Shown piece after piece: positions 1 through 6,076 of a stretch of 10,572 bases of DNA (its first letter is position 1; each line of letters starts with the position of its first letter). Source of the DNA: Chlamydiales bacterium (GTDB taxonomy: Bacteria > Chlamydiota > Chlamydiia > Chlamydiales > JAACFD01); assembly GCA_009937555.1 (NCBI GenBank), contig JAACFD010000045.1:1-10572 (forward strand), read 5' to 3'. The notes under the pieces are model-generated. The model did no database searches, had not been told where the DNA came from, and saw only the letters and a program-made list of their open reading frames with translations. Both the position numbers and the translations under genes were made by a program.

Positions 1-1
1 A

Positions 2-535
2 GCTAAGCACTTAAATACAAATATTATAGTTGGTGTTTATCTTAAAAAAGAAAATGGCCGGTTTAATGAATTAGTGCTATTTTCTAGAGAGGGAGAGGTA
101 ACTTTAAGTTATTCAAAGCAAAAACTTTTTAAGATTTGGGAAGAAGATAAATTTGTTGAGGCAGGAAGCACTACTCAGAAAACTTGCATAAATGACTTTG
201 AAATAGTTCCGCTTATTTGTTATGACTTAAGGTTTCCTGAGCTTTTTAGAAAAGCATGCGGAGCAGAACTATTTGTAGTACAAGCAAATTGGCCTATAGA
301 TAGAATTGAGCATTGGCGCTGCTTACTTCAGGCAAGAGCTATTGAGAATCAGGCCTATGTAATTGGAGTTAATAGGGTAGGTGAAACCAACGGCATTAAT
401 TTTGGTGGTTCATCTATGGTTATAAGTCCTATAGGAGAGATAATGGTTCAACTAGAGGATGATGAAGCCTTTTTTGGAACCACTTTAGATTTACAGTTTT
501 TGAGAGACTATAGAAAGAATTTTCCAATAGTCTAA
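2..535 (+). CDS. Nitrilase-superfamily omega-amidase (YafV-like), 5'-truncated by the window edge
   Basis: The frame is open from the left edge (first full codon at position 2) to the TAA at 533-535, giving 178 triplets: 177 amino-acid codons plus the stop. A GTG at 74 is internal and is not the start, because the upstream codons continue the family alignment. Two of the three nitrilase catalytic residues are visible: the lysine in YSKQKLF (codon 39, the family's YDKxHLF motif) and the cysteine in CYDLRFPE (codon 73). The segments QANWP, HW--LLQARAIENQAYV, NRVG and the ending DYRKNFP closely follow Escherichia coli YafV, an omega-amidase that hydrolyses alpha-ketoglutaramate or alpha-ketosuccinamate to the 2-oxoacid and ammonia. 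The family is about 255 residues, so roughly 80 N-terminal residues with the catalytic glutamate lie outside the window. The protein should be cytosolic. The next gene starts 19 bp downstream and may be co-transcribed. The superfamily is certain; the exact substrate is inferred. Confidence 0.9.
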   Translation, partial: AKHLNTNIIVGVYLKKENGRFNELVLFSREGEVTLSYSKQKLFKIWEEDKFVEAGSTTQKTCINDFEIVPLICYDLRFPELFRKACGAELFVVQANWPIDRIEHWRCLLQARAIENQAYVIGVNRVGETNGINFGGSSMVISPIGEIMVQLEDDEAFFGTTLDLQFLRDYRKNFPIV

Positions 536-554
536 TTTTAACACAGAGGTAACT

Positions 555-1385
555 ATGAGCGATAAAGCACCTAAGAAAAGAGGCGGAGTGAAAAAGCCAA
601 ATAAAGAACTCAAAGTCAATCCTAAAAAAGCAGCGAGCAAAAAAGCTCAAAACTTTAAGGTTGTGGTGGCTTTGATTGTTCCAGAGAACATTGAAGTAGC
701 TACAGAAACATCACTATGGACTATCGCTCGTCACCCCGATATTATTGCTCGAATTAAAGTTGAAGGTAACCTGGGATCTAGAGCTAAAAATGAAGCCTTT
801 AGACAAATTTCTACCGTATTTGGTGATCAATACACGCACGTACTTTTAGTTCACGCCCATACTGTTTTTGGTGTGAAAGACTATGAAGCACTTAAAAAAG
901 CAGATAAAGATATTGTATCTGGCTTGTACGTAAATGCCACAGTTCCTTATCTCCCTGTTTATAAGCCTTTATCTGGAAACAGGGTAGACTTTATGCCGCT
1001 AGTTAGAGAATTCCAAAAAGATAAACCAGGCTTAATGGAAGTTTCAGAGGTAGGTTTAGATTTTGCACTAGTTAAAAGAGAAGTAATTGAAAAGTGCAAA
1101 AAGCAATTCACAAAAGGAGTTGATGAGTGGTTTTGGCCAGAACGTAACTCCAGTGGTATGCTAAATTCAGAAACGTCTTCTTTTTGTGATGCTGCTCGAG
1201 AAAAGAAATTTAAAATCTTCCTGCATCCAGGTGTACGTATTGGAAAGATCACACATCAAGCTGTTTACCTACATAACTTCTTAGACTATCTTAAAGAAGA
1301 TAGTACTCATGCTAAAGGGCTTTTAGAGCGGATTGAGTCAGCCGATCAAAAATCCAGCAAAAAGAAAAGTAAATCAAAGAGCTAA
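555..1385 (+). CDS. Uncharacterised protein resembling a GT-A glycosyltransferase with altered metal motifs and lysine-rich tails
   Basis: The protein has 276 residues, starting at an ATG preceded by AGAGG (545-549). Residues 1-33 and 263-276 are rich in lysine and serine and are probably disordered. The middle follows the pattern of small GT-A (GT2-like) glycosyltransferases common in phages: a beta strand FKVVVALIVP (34-43), SRAKNEA (75-81), a hydrophobic strand HVLLV (95-99), DIVSGLYV (119-126) before a Pro/Tyr segment, VGLDFALVKREV (166-177), WFW (192-194), SETSSFCDAAREKKFKIF (205-222), and HPGVRIGK (224-231). In active members the strand after THVLL ends in an acidic DxD-type motif and the last motif is GH; here they read HAH (100-102) and GK (230-231). 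The fold assignment is by pattern only. The protein could be a degenerate or non-metal transferase, or something unrelated. There is no signal peptide or membrane segment. Its stop overlaps the end of the converging LOG gene by 4 bp. Confidence 0.6.
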   Translation: MSDKAPKKRGGVKKPNKELKVNPKKAASKKAQNFKVVVALIVPENIEVATETSLWTIARHPDIIARIKVEGNLGSRAKNEAFRQISTVFGDQYTHVLLVHAHTVFGVKDYEALKKADKDIVSGLYVNATVPYLPVYKPLSGNRVDFMPLVREFQKDKPGLMEVSEVGLDFALVKREVIEKCKKQFTKGVDEWFWPERNSSGMLNSETSSFCDAAREKKFKIFLHPGVRIGKITHQAVYLHNFLDYLKEDSTHAKGLLERIESADQKSSKKKSKSKS

Positions 1386-2056
1386 AAATTATTAGGCGGT
1401 ATCTGAGCACTTTCCTTCAGATGCTTCTCTAAATCATCGGCGACAAAAATAGGGTCATCGGTGATGGTTAAGTGATTTAGATCGTCAACAGATAACGTTT
1501 TTTGTTTGATGGCAGTTTCTTTAAGCCAGTCTATTAAGCCCTCCCAGTAGCTAGCACCCATGAGGTATATAGGAAAGGGATGGGCCTTTTGAGTCTGTAC
1601 TAATGTCAACGCTTCAAAAAGCTCATCAAGAGTGCCTAAGCCTCCAGGAAGAGCTACAAAAGCTTTAGCATAGCGAACAAACATAACCTTTCTGACAAAA
1701 AAGTAGCGAAAAGATAGGTTATGTTTAGGGTCTACATAGTCATTACTTTTATCTTCAAACGGAAGGTCTACACAAAGACCAGCTGAGACACCTTTAGCCT
1801 GCTGGGCGCCTTTATTAGCAGCTTCCATAATCCCAGGGCCTCCGCCTGTAATAATCGAAAAACCTCGACGAGCAAGCTCAAAAGTTGTTTGCTGAGCTAG
1901 GTCATAGTAGGGGCCTTCATGAATGCGAGCAGAGCCAAATACAGAAATAGAATTTTCTAAATTAGCTAAAGATTCAAAGCCGTCAACAAACTCGCTCATA
2001 ATGCGGAAAATCTTCCAAGAATCAAATTGCAGTTGTTCTTTTTTATCTTTAGCCAT
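1382..2056 (-). CDS. LOG-family nucleotide 5'-monophosphate phosphoribohydrolase
   Basis: The protein has 224 residues. Its ATG (2054-2056) is preceded on the minus strand by TAAGGAA (2070-2064), a good ribosome binding site. It has the Rossmann-type LOG fold: SVFGSARIHEGP (38-49), the phosphate-binding loop GGGPGIMEAANKGA (71-84), a VRK pair (121-123) matching the family's arginine-lysine motif, and the signature PGGLGTLDE (137-145) with the conserved glutamate. LOG proteins (TIGR00730 type, once labelled lysine decarboxylase) release ribose 5-phosphate from nucleoside monophosphates, classically cytokinin ribotides in plants. In bacteria the role is often nucleotide salvage or is unknown. 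The length is typical of the longer bacterial members, and the protein should be cytosolic. It is divergent from ubiA (86 bp gap) and converges on the preceding gene with overlapping stop codons. The family is secure; a cytokinin role in this organism is not shown. Confidence 0.88.
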   Translation of the reverse strand: MAKDKKEQLQFDSWKIFRIMSEFVDGFESLANLENSISVFGSARIHEGPYYDLAQQTTFELARRGFSIITGGGPGIMEAANKGAQQAKGVSAGLCVDLPFEDKSNDYVDPKHNLSFRYFFVRKVMFVRYAKAFVALPGGLGTLDELFEALTLVQTQKAHPFPIYLMGASYWEGLIDWLKETAIKQKTLSVDDLNHLTITDDPIFVADDLEKHLKESAQIPPNNF

Positions 2057-2142
2057 ATTCTAGTTCCTTAATTTGTGTGTTTCTCCTCTAATTCCTTAGT
2101 ATAGAGAACGCTTTTTTTTGTCTAGATGATATGGAGTAAAAA

Positions 2143-3012
2143 ATGAGGGTAGCTAATTTATTAAAACTTGTTCGTGTTAGGGAAACGGTATTTTCTCTAC
2201 CATTTATGTTTATGGGGGCACTGCTGCCATTTGCAGATCCTAGCTTTAGCTTAGAAACACCTCCTCTAATTTTATTTTCCCTAATATTTTTAGCAGGCTT
2301 CCTTGCTAGAAACGCAGCAATGTGTTTTAACCGTGTAATTGATAGAAAAATTGATGCTGAAAATCCTCGGACAGCTCATAGGATGTTAGCATCAGGAAAA
2401 GAAGATTACCGCTCTGTTTTTACAATGGCATGGGCTTTTTCCTTTTTATTTGTGCTGCTTTGCGGAGTGATTAATAGCACATGCTTTTTACTATCTCCTT
2501 TTATAATCTCTCTCATTTTTGCTTATTCTTTTTGTAAGCGCTTTACAGTATGGGGACATGCTGTATTAGCTTTAGTACACTTTTTTGGCCCTGTTATGGC
2601 ATATATTGCGATTAGTTCTGAAGTAGCAGCCCCTGCTTTTTTACTTGGTGGAGCTGTTTTTACTTGGATTTTTGGTATGGACCTCATCTACCAAACTCAA
2701 GATATGGAACATGATGCCAGGCATGGAATATGGAATTTAGGTGTATTAATCGGTAGAGAAAGTAGTTATTATGTAGCTGCAATGATGCACTTACTTACAC
2801 TAAATTTTCTTGTTCTTGTAGGTTTAAGCGCAAATCTAGCTCTTCCTTATTATGTTGGTGTATTTGCAACCCTACTTTCTTTTCTTGTTTCTTATCGTTT
2901 ACTTTATAAAAAAGGCCTTAAAGAGATTAATGAAATTTTCTTTGTAAGCAATGCTCGCATTTCGCTTATTTTATTAGCCTGTACAGTAGTGAGTATTTTA
3001 TGGACCGTATAA
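2143..3012 (+). CDS. ubiA: UbiA-type aromatic prenyltransferase, probably for menaquinone
   Basis: This is an integral membrane prenyltransferase of 289 residues, matching the usual length. The start ATG has GGAG at 2133-2136. Both aspartate-rich Mg-diphosphate motifs are present: NRVIDRKID (63-71) and DLIYQTQDMEHD (180-191). The conserved YSFCKRFT segment (128-135) lies between them, with about eight hydrophobic helices spread along the chain. UbiA enzymes join a polyprenyl diphosphate tail to an aromatic acid. With UbiX and a UbiD-like decarboxylase beside it, the likely substrate in a chlamydia is the 1,4-dihydroxy-6-naphthoate of the futalosine menaquinone route rather than 4-hydroxybenzoate; that is inference, since no mqn gene is in view. 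The gene overlaps ubiX by 13 bp, so the two are almost certainly translated from one mRNA. It diverges from the LOG gene. Confidence 0.92.
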   Translation: MRVANLLKLVRVRETVFSLPFMFMGALLPFADPSFSLETPPLILFSLIFLAGFLARNAAMCFNRVIDRKIDAENPRTAHRMLASGKEDYRSVFTMAWAFSFLFVLLCGVINSTCFLLSPFIISLIFAYSFCKRFTVWGHAVLALVHFFGPVMAYIAISSEVAAPAFLLGGAVFTWIFGMDLIYQTQDMEHDARHGIWNLGVLIGRESSYYVAAMMHLLTLNFLVLVGLSANLALPYYVGVFATLLSFLVSYRLLYKKGLKEINEIFFVSNARISLILLACTVVSILWTV

Positions 3013-3587
3013 TTGTAGGTATCTCAGGTAGCAGTGGTATTGTATTAGGCCTAAAAGCTATCAGGTCTCTTATAGAAAAAGGGTTTATGGTAGAGCTGAT
3101 TGTAAGTCAACCAGCCTTTATTGTAGCCTCCCAGGAAATGGGAAGAGATTATTCTACACTTGAGAAGTTCTTAAGCCATTTTACCGATAAAGAAAGAGAA
3201 CAAATTAGTGCGCACTCTTTTCAGAACTTTTGTGCGGGTATAGCTTCTGGTAGCTTTATCACAAGAGGAATGATCATTATTCCATCATCTATGACTACTC
3301 TTGCCGCTATTGCATGTGGCTTAGGAGATAACTTACTGAGACGAGCTGCAGATGTTTGTCTAAAAGAAGGAAGACCTTTGGTAATTGTTCCAAGGGAAAC
3401 ACCATTTAGCCAAATCCATCTAGAAAATATGCTAAAACTTTCGAAAATGGGAGTCTCGATCGTACCTCCTGTTCCAGCATGGTATAATGGCTCAAAAACC
3501 TTAGAAGATGTGGAAGACTTTATTGTTGGAAGAGCCTTGGATCAATTAGGTATCAACCTCGATAATTATGCTAGGTGGAAGTCGTAA
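3000..3587 (+). CDS. ubiX: UbiX flavin prenyltransferase (prFMN synthase)
   Basis: UbiX attaches a dimethylallyl group to FMN, making the prenylated flavin used by UbiD decarboxylases. The protein has 195 residues, the normal length. It shows the N-terminal flavin-binding VGISGSSGIVLG (6-17), SGSFITRGMIIIPSS (83-97), GLGDNLLRRAADVCLKE (107-123), VPRETPF (130-136), NMLKLSKMGV (143-152) and PPVPAWYNG (156-164). Lys122, Arg132, Glu133 and Tyr162 match the active-site residues of characterised UbiX proteins. A glycine (124) follows the LKE motif where an arginine is usual, and PSS replaces the common PCS. The ATG lies inside the ubiA end (13 bp overlap), which implies translational coupling, and no separate ribosome binding site is obvious. 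The 3' end overlaps ubiD on the other strand by 17 bp. The protein should be cytosolic. Confidence 0.93.
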   Translation: MDRIIVGISGSSGIVLGLKAIRSLIEKGFMVELIVSQPAFIVASQEMGRDYSTLEKFLSHFTDKEREQISAHSFQNFCAGIASGSFITRGMIIIPSSMTTLAAIACGLGDNLLRRAADVCLKEGRPLVIVPRETPFSQIHLENMLKLSKMGVSIVPPVPAWYNGSKTLEDVEDFIVGRALDQLGINLDNYARWKS

Positions 3588-5421
3588 GTAAATCTTCACT
3601 CGTATCTTTTGCCTTATCTATTTCTAAAGAAGCACTCTGGCTTAGACTATAGACGTGGGCATCAAAGCTATTACCCATACTAAGACCTTTAGGGAAATAT
3701 TCCTTCCACCTTTTTTGGACTAATTTGTCTGTTTCCTCTAGAGGTATCAGTTCATTTGGATAGCTGCGTTTCATATGAGCATCAATTACAAAAGGAAATT
3801 GATAACAAAGATGGTGGCGGAAAGTTTTAGCTTCTGCATATATATCAGCAGCAGGTTCAAAGCGAGTGAATACTGACCATAGAAATGATAGGGGGCTTTT
3901 AGCAGCTTTTGCAGCATCATCTACTAAAATTACTAGGGGCCATTCATTAAAGCAAGGGAGCTCTGTCAGTTTTTGCTTATTCTCTTTATAACTGCTGTGT
4001 AGCTCTACTAATAAGCAACCAGGACAAAATACCTTGGTATGCTTTATGTAATTAGGTAGGTTTTGCGGTGCTTTTGTTGGCAATTCTCTCTTCTTTTCTC
4101 CAATTCCAAGCAGTACTCCTTTAGAGCCTTTATTAAGTTTTGGTCCCGTATAATCTAAAGTATCCATTGAAAGGTTAGAGAAAATATATAAGTCGGTTTC
4201 AGGAGAGCAGCGCTCAAGTATAATAGGTAAAACTTTATCAATTCGCTTTAAATCTACTTCTTGGTCAGTAATTAGTAAGAATTTGGTTAATGCAAGCTGT
4301 CCTTCTCCTAAGATTCTAAAGGTATGAGCTAGGCTTTCTCTTGAGAAACGCTCTTTAACCTTTGCGGCACTAAGTGAATGGAAGCCGCACTCTCCATAAC
4401 TCCATAAGTCATCAATACCTGGCATCACTAACTTAATAAGGGGTTTTAAAAGCTCTTGAAGGTATTCACCAATAATAAAATCTTCTTGGATAGGTTTGCC
4501 TACAACAGTAGCTGGATAGATAGCATCTTTTCTACAGAAGACTTGCTTTACATTTAGGTAAGGAAAGGGGTGCTTTAAACTGTAATAGCCATAGTGATCA
4601 CCAAATGGACCCTCTTCTTTTCGTTCGTGTGGCATTGCTTGTCCACAGATTGCAAATTCACATTCAGAGATCAATGGTAGGTTCATAGAGTCTAGTTGTG
4701 TGGTATCAAGCTTTTTTTCTTGAATAAAGCTACAAAGCAAAAGCTCTGAAATATTTTCTGGTAGAGGGGTAATGGCGCTTAAGGTTAATGCAGGGGGGCC
4801 TCCTAGAAAAATATTTACATCTAAAGGCTGGTTTAAGAGCTCAGCTTGATGATAGTGATAACCAGCTCCCTTAGAGATTTGAAAATGCAACCCGCAAGTA
4901 TTAGCGTCAAAACGTTGAATTCGATACATCCCTAGATTAGGGATATTGCTTTTAGGGTCTTGGGTATAGACAAGAGGTAACGTAAGAAAAGGGCCACCAT
5001 CGCAGGGCCAAGAAGTTAAGAAAGGAATTTTCTCTAGAGAGTCTAATCTTTGCGATAACACAGGAGCGCTTGTTTTATTTTTAGTACCAACATGCAGAGC
5101 TTTTCTTAAGAGTTTATGATTCTTTAAAAGGTTGAGAGGCTTCATAGCCTGCGGGTCTTTAGCTAAGTTGACAAGGGACTCTAAAGTTTTTTCAGGGTGT
5201 GTGGGGAAGGCGAGTTCCATGCGTTTTGCAGAGCCAAATAAATTGGTTGCTACTCGGAAATTAGAGCCTTTTACTCGATTAAATAATAATGCTGGCCCAT
5301 TGGCAGCTGCAACTTTTCTATGAATTTCTGCAATTTCAAGGTGGGGGTCGACCGGTACATCTACTTCAATAATTTCGCCATGTTTTTTTAAACTTTGGAT
5401 GAAAGAAGATAGATTATACAA
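3571..5421 (-). CDS. ubiD: UbiD-like prFMN-dependent decarboxylase, long form
   Basis: The protein has 616 residues, longer than E. coli UbiD (about 497) but typical of long UbiD-like proteins in futalosine-pathway bacteria. The start is TTG (5421-5419): AGGAG lies 8 nt upstream and an in-frame stop just before it excludes an upstream ATG. The N-terminal domain carries VDPHLEIAEIHRK (24-36) and GPALLF (42-47). Active-site counterparts are Asn162 and Arg167 in NLGMYR, Glu226 (metal ligand position), and Glu270 and Asp275 in EGPFGDHYGYYS, matching the family's R-E-E/D set. Two positions differ from the usual pattern: Ser183, where HRGG-like members have histidine, and Cys259, where E. coli has the second Glu of EIVLEG. 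Residues about 465-580 form the C-terminal extension, with FCPGC and RWKEYFP segments. It probably decarboxylates the prenylated naphthoate, using prFMN from the facing ubiX. A terminator separates it from rpmB, so it needs its own promoter. Confidence 0.88.
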   Translation of the reverse strand: MYNLSSFIQSLKKHGEIIEVDVPVDPHLEIAEIHRKVAAANGPALLFNRVKGSNFRVATNLFGSAKRMELAFPTHPEKTLESLVNLAKDPQAMKPLNLLKNHKLLRKALHVGTKNKTSAPVLSQRLDSLEKIPFLTSWPCDGGPFLTLPLVYTQDPKSNIPNLGMYRIQRFDANTCGLHFQISKGAGYHYHQAELLNQPLDVNIFLGGPPALTLSAITPLPENISELLLCSFIQEKKLDTTQLDSMNLPLISECEFAICGQAMPHERKEEGPFGDHYGYYSLKHPFPYLNVKQVFCRKDAIYPATVVGKPIQEDFIIGEYLQELLKPLIKLVMPGIDDLWSYGECGFHSLSAAKVKERFSRESLAHTFRILGEGQLALTKFLLITDQEVDLKRIDKVLPIILERCSPETDLYIFSNLSMDTLDYTGPKLNKGSKGVLLGIGEKKRELPTKAPQNLPNYIKHTKVFCPGCLLVELHSSYKENKQKLTELPCFNEWPLVILVDDAAKAAKSPLSFLWSVFTRFEPAADIYAEAKTFRHHLCYQFPFVIDAHMKRSYPNELIPLEETDKLVQKRWKEYFPKGLSMGNSFDAHVYSLSQSASLEIDKAKDTSEDLLTTST

Positions 5422-5428
5422 AACAGAA

Positions 5429-5434
5429 ACTCCT
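5429..5434 (-). promoter_or_regulatory. Ribosome binding site that fixes the ubiD TTG start
   Basis: On the minus strand AGGAG (complement of 5430-5434) sits 8 nt before the TTG at 5421-5419. The frame has a stop at 5439-5437, just upstream, so no earlier start is possible. Confidence 0.65.
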
Positions 5435-5478
5435 AGTTATACTTAGTGAAAGCAGTTTATCGATACAGGGAGTTTTAG

Positions 5479-5520
5479 AAAAAGAAAAAAGACCAAGCTT
5501 CAAAATAAAGCTTGGTCTTT
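5479..5520 (-). terminator. Rho-independent terminator of rpmB
   Basis: A perfect 13-bp inverted repeat, AAAGACCAAGCTT (5488-5500) and AAGCTTGGTCTTT (5508-5520), encloses a 7-nt loop. Read on the minus strand the stem is followed by a T-rich tail (complement of 5487-5479, interrupted by one C). It lies 34 bp after the rpmB stop and ends transcription before ubiD. An A-run on the proper side only supports minus-strand use. Confidence 0.88.
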
Positions 5521-5553
5521 ATAAGTAAGACTTATTGCTAAGATAAGAAAAGC

Positions 5554-5829
5554 TTAAACAGCTTCTCCAGAAGCACGCATTTCTTTAACTACTGCAGCAA
5601 GACCTTTTTTATCAATGGTGCGCATAGCAGCAGCAGAAAGTTTTAGCGTGATGTAACGGTTCTCTTCAGCAAACCAGAAACGTTTCTTGTGTAAATTAGG
5701 ATAGAAACGTCTTTTGGTTTTACCGGTGATATTAAGACCGATTCCTTTTTTCTTCTTTGCAATACCTCGAATGGTGTAGGTATTTCCGCTTCGAGGTTTC
5801 TTTTTAGTAACTTGACATCTTTTAGACAT
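5554..5829 (-). CDS. rpmB: 50S ribosomal protein L28 (bL28), chlamydial type
   Basis: A 91-residue basic protein of the large ribosomal subunit. The start MSKRCQVTKKKPRSG matches the bL28 N-terminus, followed by IRGIAKKKKGIGLNITGKT (20-38), KRRFYPN (39-45) and EENRYITLKLSAAAMRTIDKKG (55-76). It is longer than the 78-residue E. coli protein, and the length and the KKKKGIGL and EENR segments agree with chlamydial L28 (about 89 residues). Only one cysteine (Cys5) is present, so there is no zinc ribbon. The ATG is preceded by AGAGG (complement of 5836-5840). The gene is not paired with rpmG, which often follows rpmB in other bacteria; it has its own candidate promoter and terminator and so is probably transcribed alone. 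This is the best taxonomic marker in the window. Confidence 0.97.
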   Translation of the reverse strand: MSKRCQVTKKKPRSGNTYTIRGIAKKKKGIGLNITGKTKRRFYPNLHKKRFWFAEENRYITLKLSAAAMRTIDKKGLAAVVKEMRASGEAV

Positions 5830-5911
5830 GTGTAGCCTCTATATTTAGTAAGCCAATCGTAAGCTTGCGATCTTTTAGGTCTATTTTTCTTTCAAACAAT
5901 AATGAAGGATC

Positions 5912-5940
5912 ATTCTAGCAAAACCCTTGTTATAAAACAA
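5912..5940 (-). promoter_or_regulatory. Candidate sigma-70-type extended -10 promoter of rpmB
   Basis: On the minus strand TTGTTT (complement of 5935-5940) and TAGAAT (complement of 5912-5917) are separated by exactly 17 bp, with TGC just before TAGAAT forming an extended -10. The predicted start near 5905 would leave a leader of about 75 nt before the L28 ATG. The -35 matches the consensus only in TTG. A weak 6-bp inverted repeat (CTTGTT/AACAAG, 5926-5941) lies within the -35 and spacer. Confidence 0.45.
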
Positions 5941-5985
5941 GAATTTAAAGTCTAGTTTCTCTAAATGACTTATGAAGCAAAAAAT

Positions 5986-6005
5986 AACTTGATAATTCTC
6001 AAGTT
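5986..6005. repeat. Inverted repeat upstream of sthA, possible operator
   Basis: AACTTGA (5986-5992) and TCAAGTT (5999-6005) are perfect 7-nt arms around a 6-nt centre. No T-run follows on either strand, so it is not a terminator. It lies about 40 bp before the candidate sthA -10, in the 247-bp rpmB-sthA divergent region (5830-6076), which otherwise holds only the promoters described. A regulator binding site is possible but unproven. Confidence 0.3.
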
Positions 6006-6044
6006 CTACTTGCTCATTTAAGTAAGATTCAGTATCCCAAACAG

Positions 6045-6050
6045 TATAAT
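6045..6050 (+). promoter_or_regulatory. Candidate -10 element of the sthA promoter
   Basis: A perfect TATAAT lies 26 bp before the sthA ATG, predicting a start near 6057 and a leader of about 20 nt. No good -35 is found at 16-18 bp spacing (the hexamer at 17 bp is GTAAGA), so the call rests on the -10 and position alone. Confidence 0.35.
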
Positions 6051-6076
6051 TTCTAATTTAAATTTTACTTTGGTTT

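Noticed and set aside
429..650. Minus-strand open frame across the nitrilase/glycosyltransferase-like junction
   Set aside because: It is antisense to two well-supported genes and its translation shows no family pattern.
959..1252. Minus-strand open frame of 97 codons
   Set aside because: It lies wholly within the 555-1385 gene, whose frame carries the recognisable motifs.
2111..2119. T-run between the LOG gene and ubiA, considered as a terminator
   Set aside because: No stem precedes it and the flanking genes diverge, so no terminator is expected there.
2098..2123. TAGACA and TATACT on the minus strand as a LOG promoter
   Set aside because: Both hexamers are good, but the spacer is only 14 bp, too short for a standard sigma-70 promoter.
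5132..5323. Plus-strand open frame of 63 codons
   Set aside because: It is antisense to the conserved N-terminal region of ubiD.
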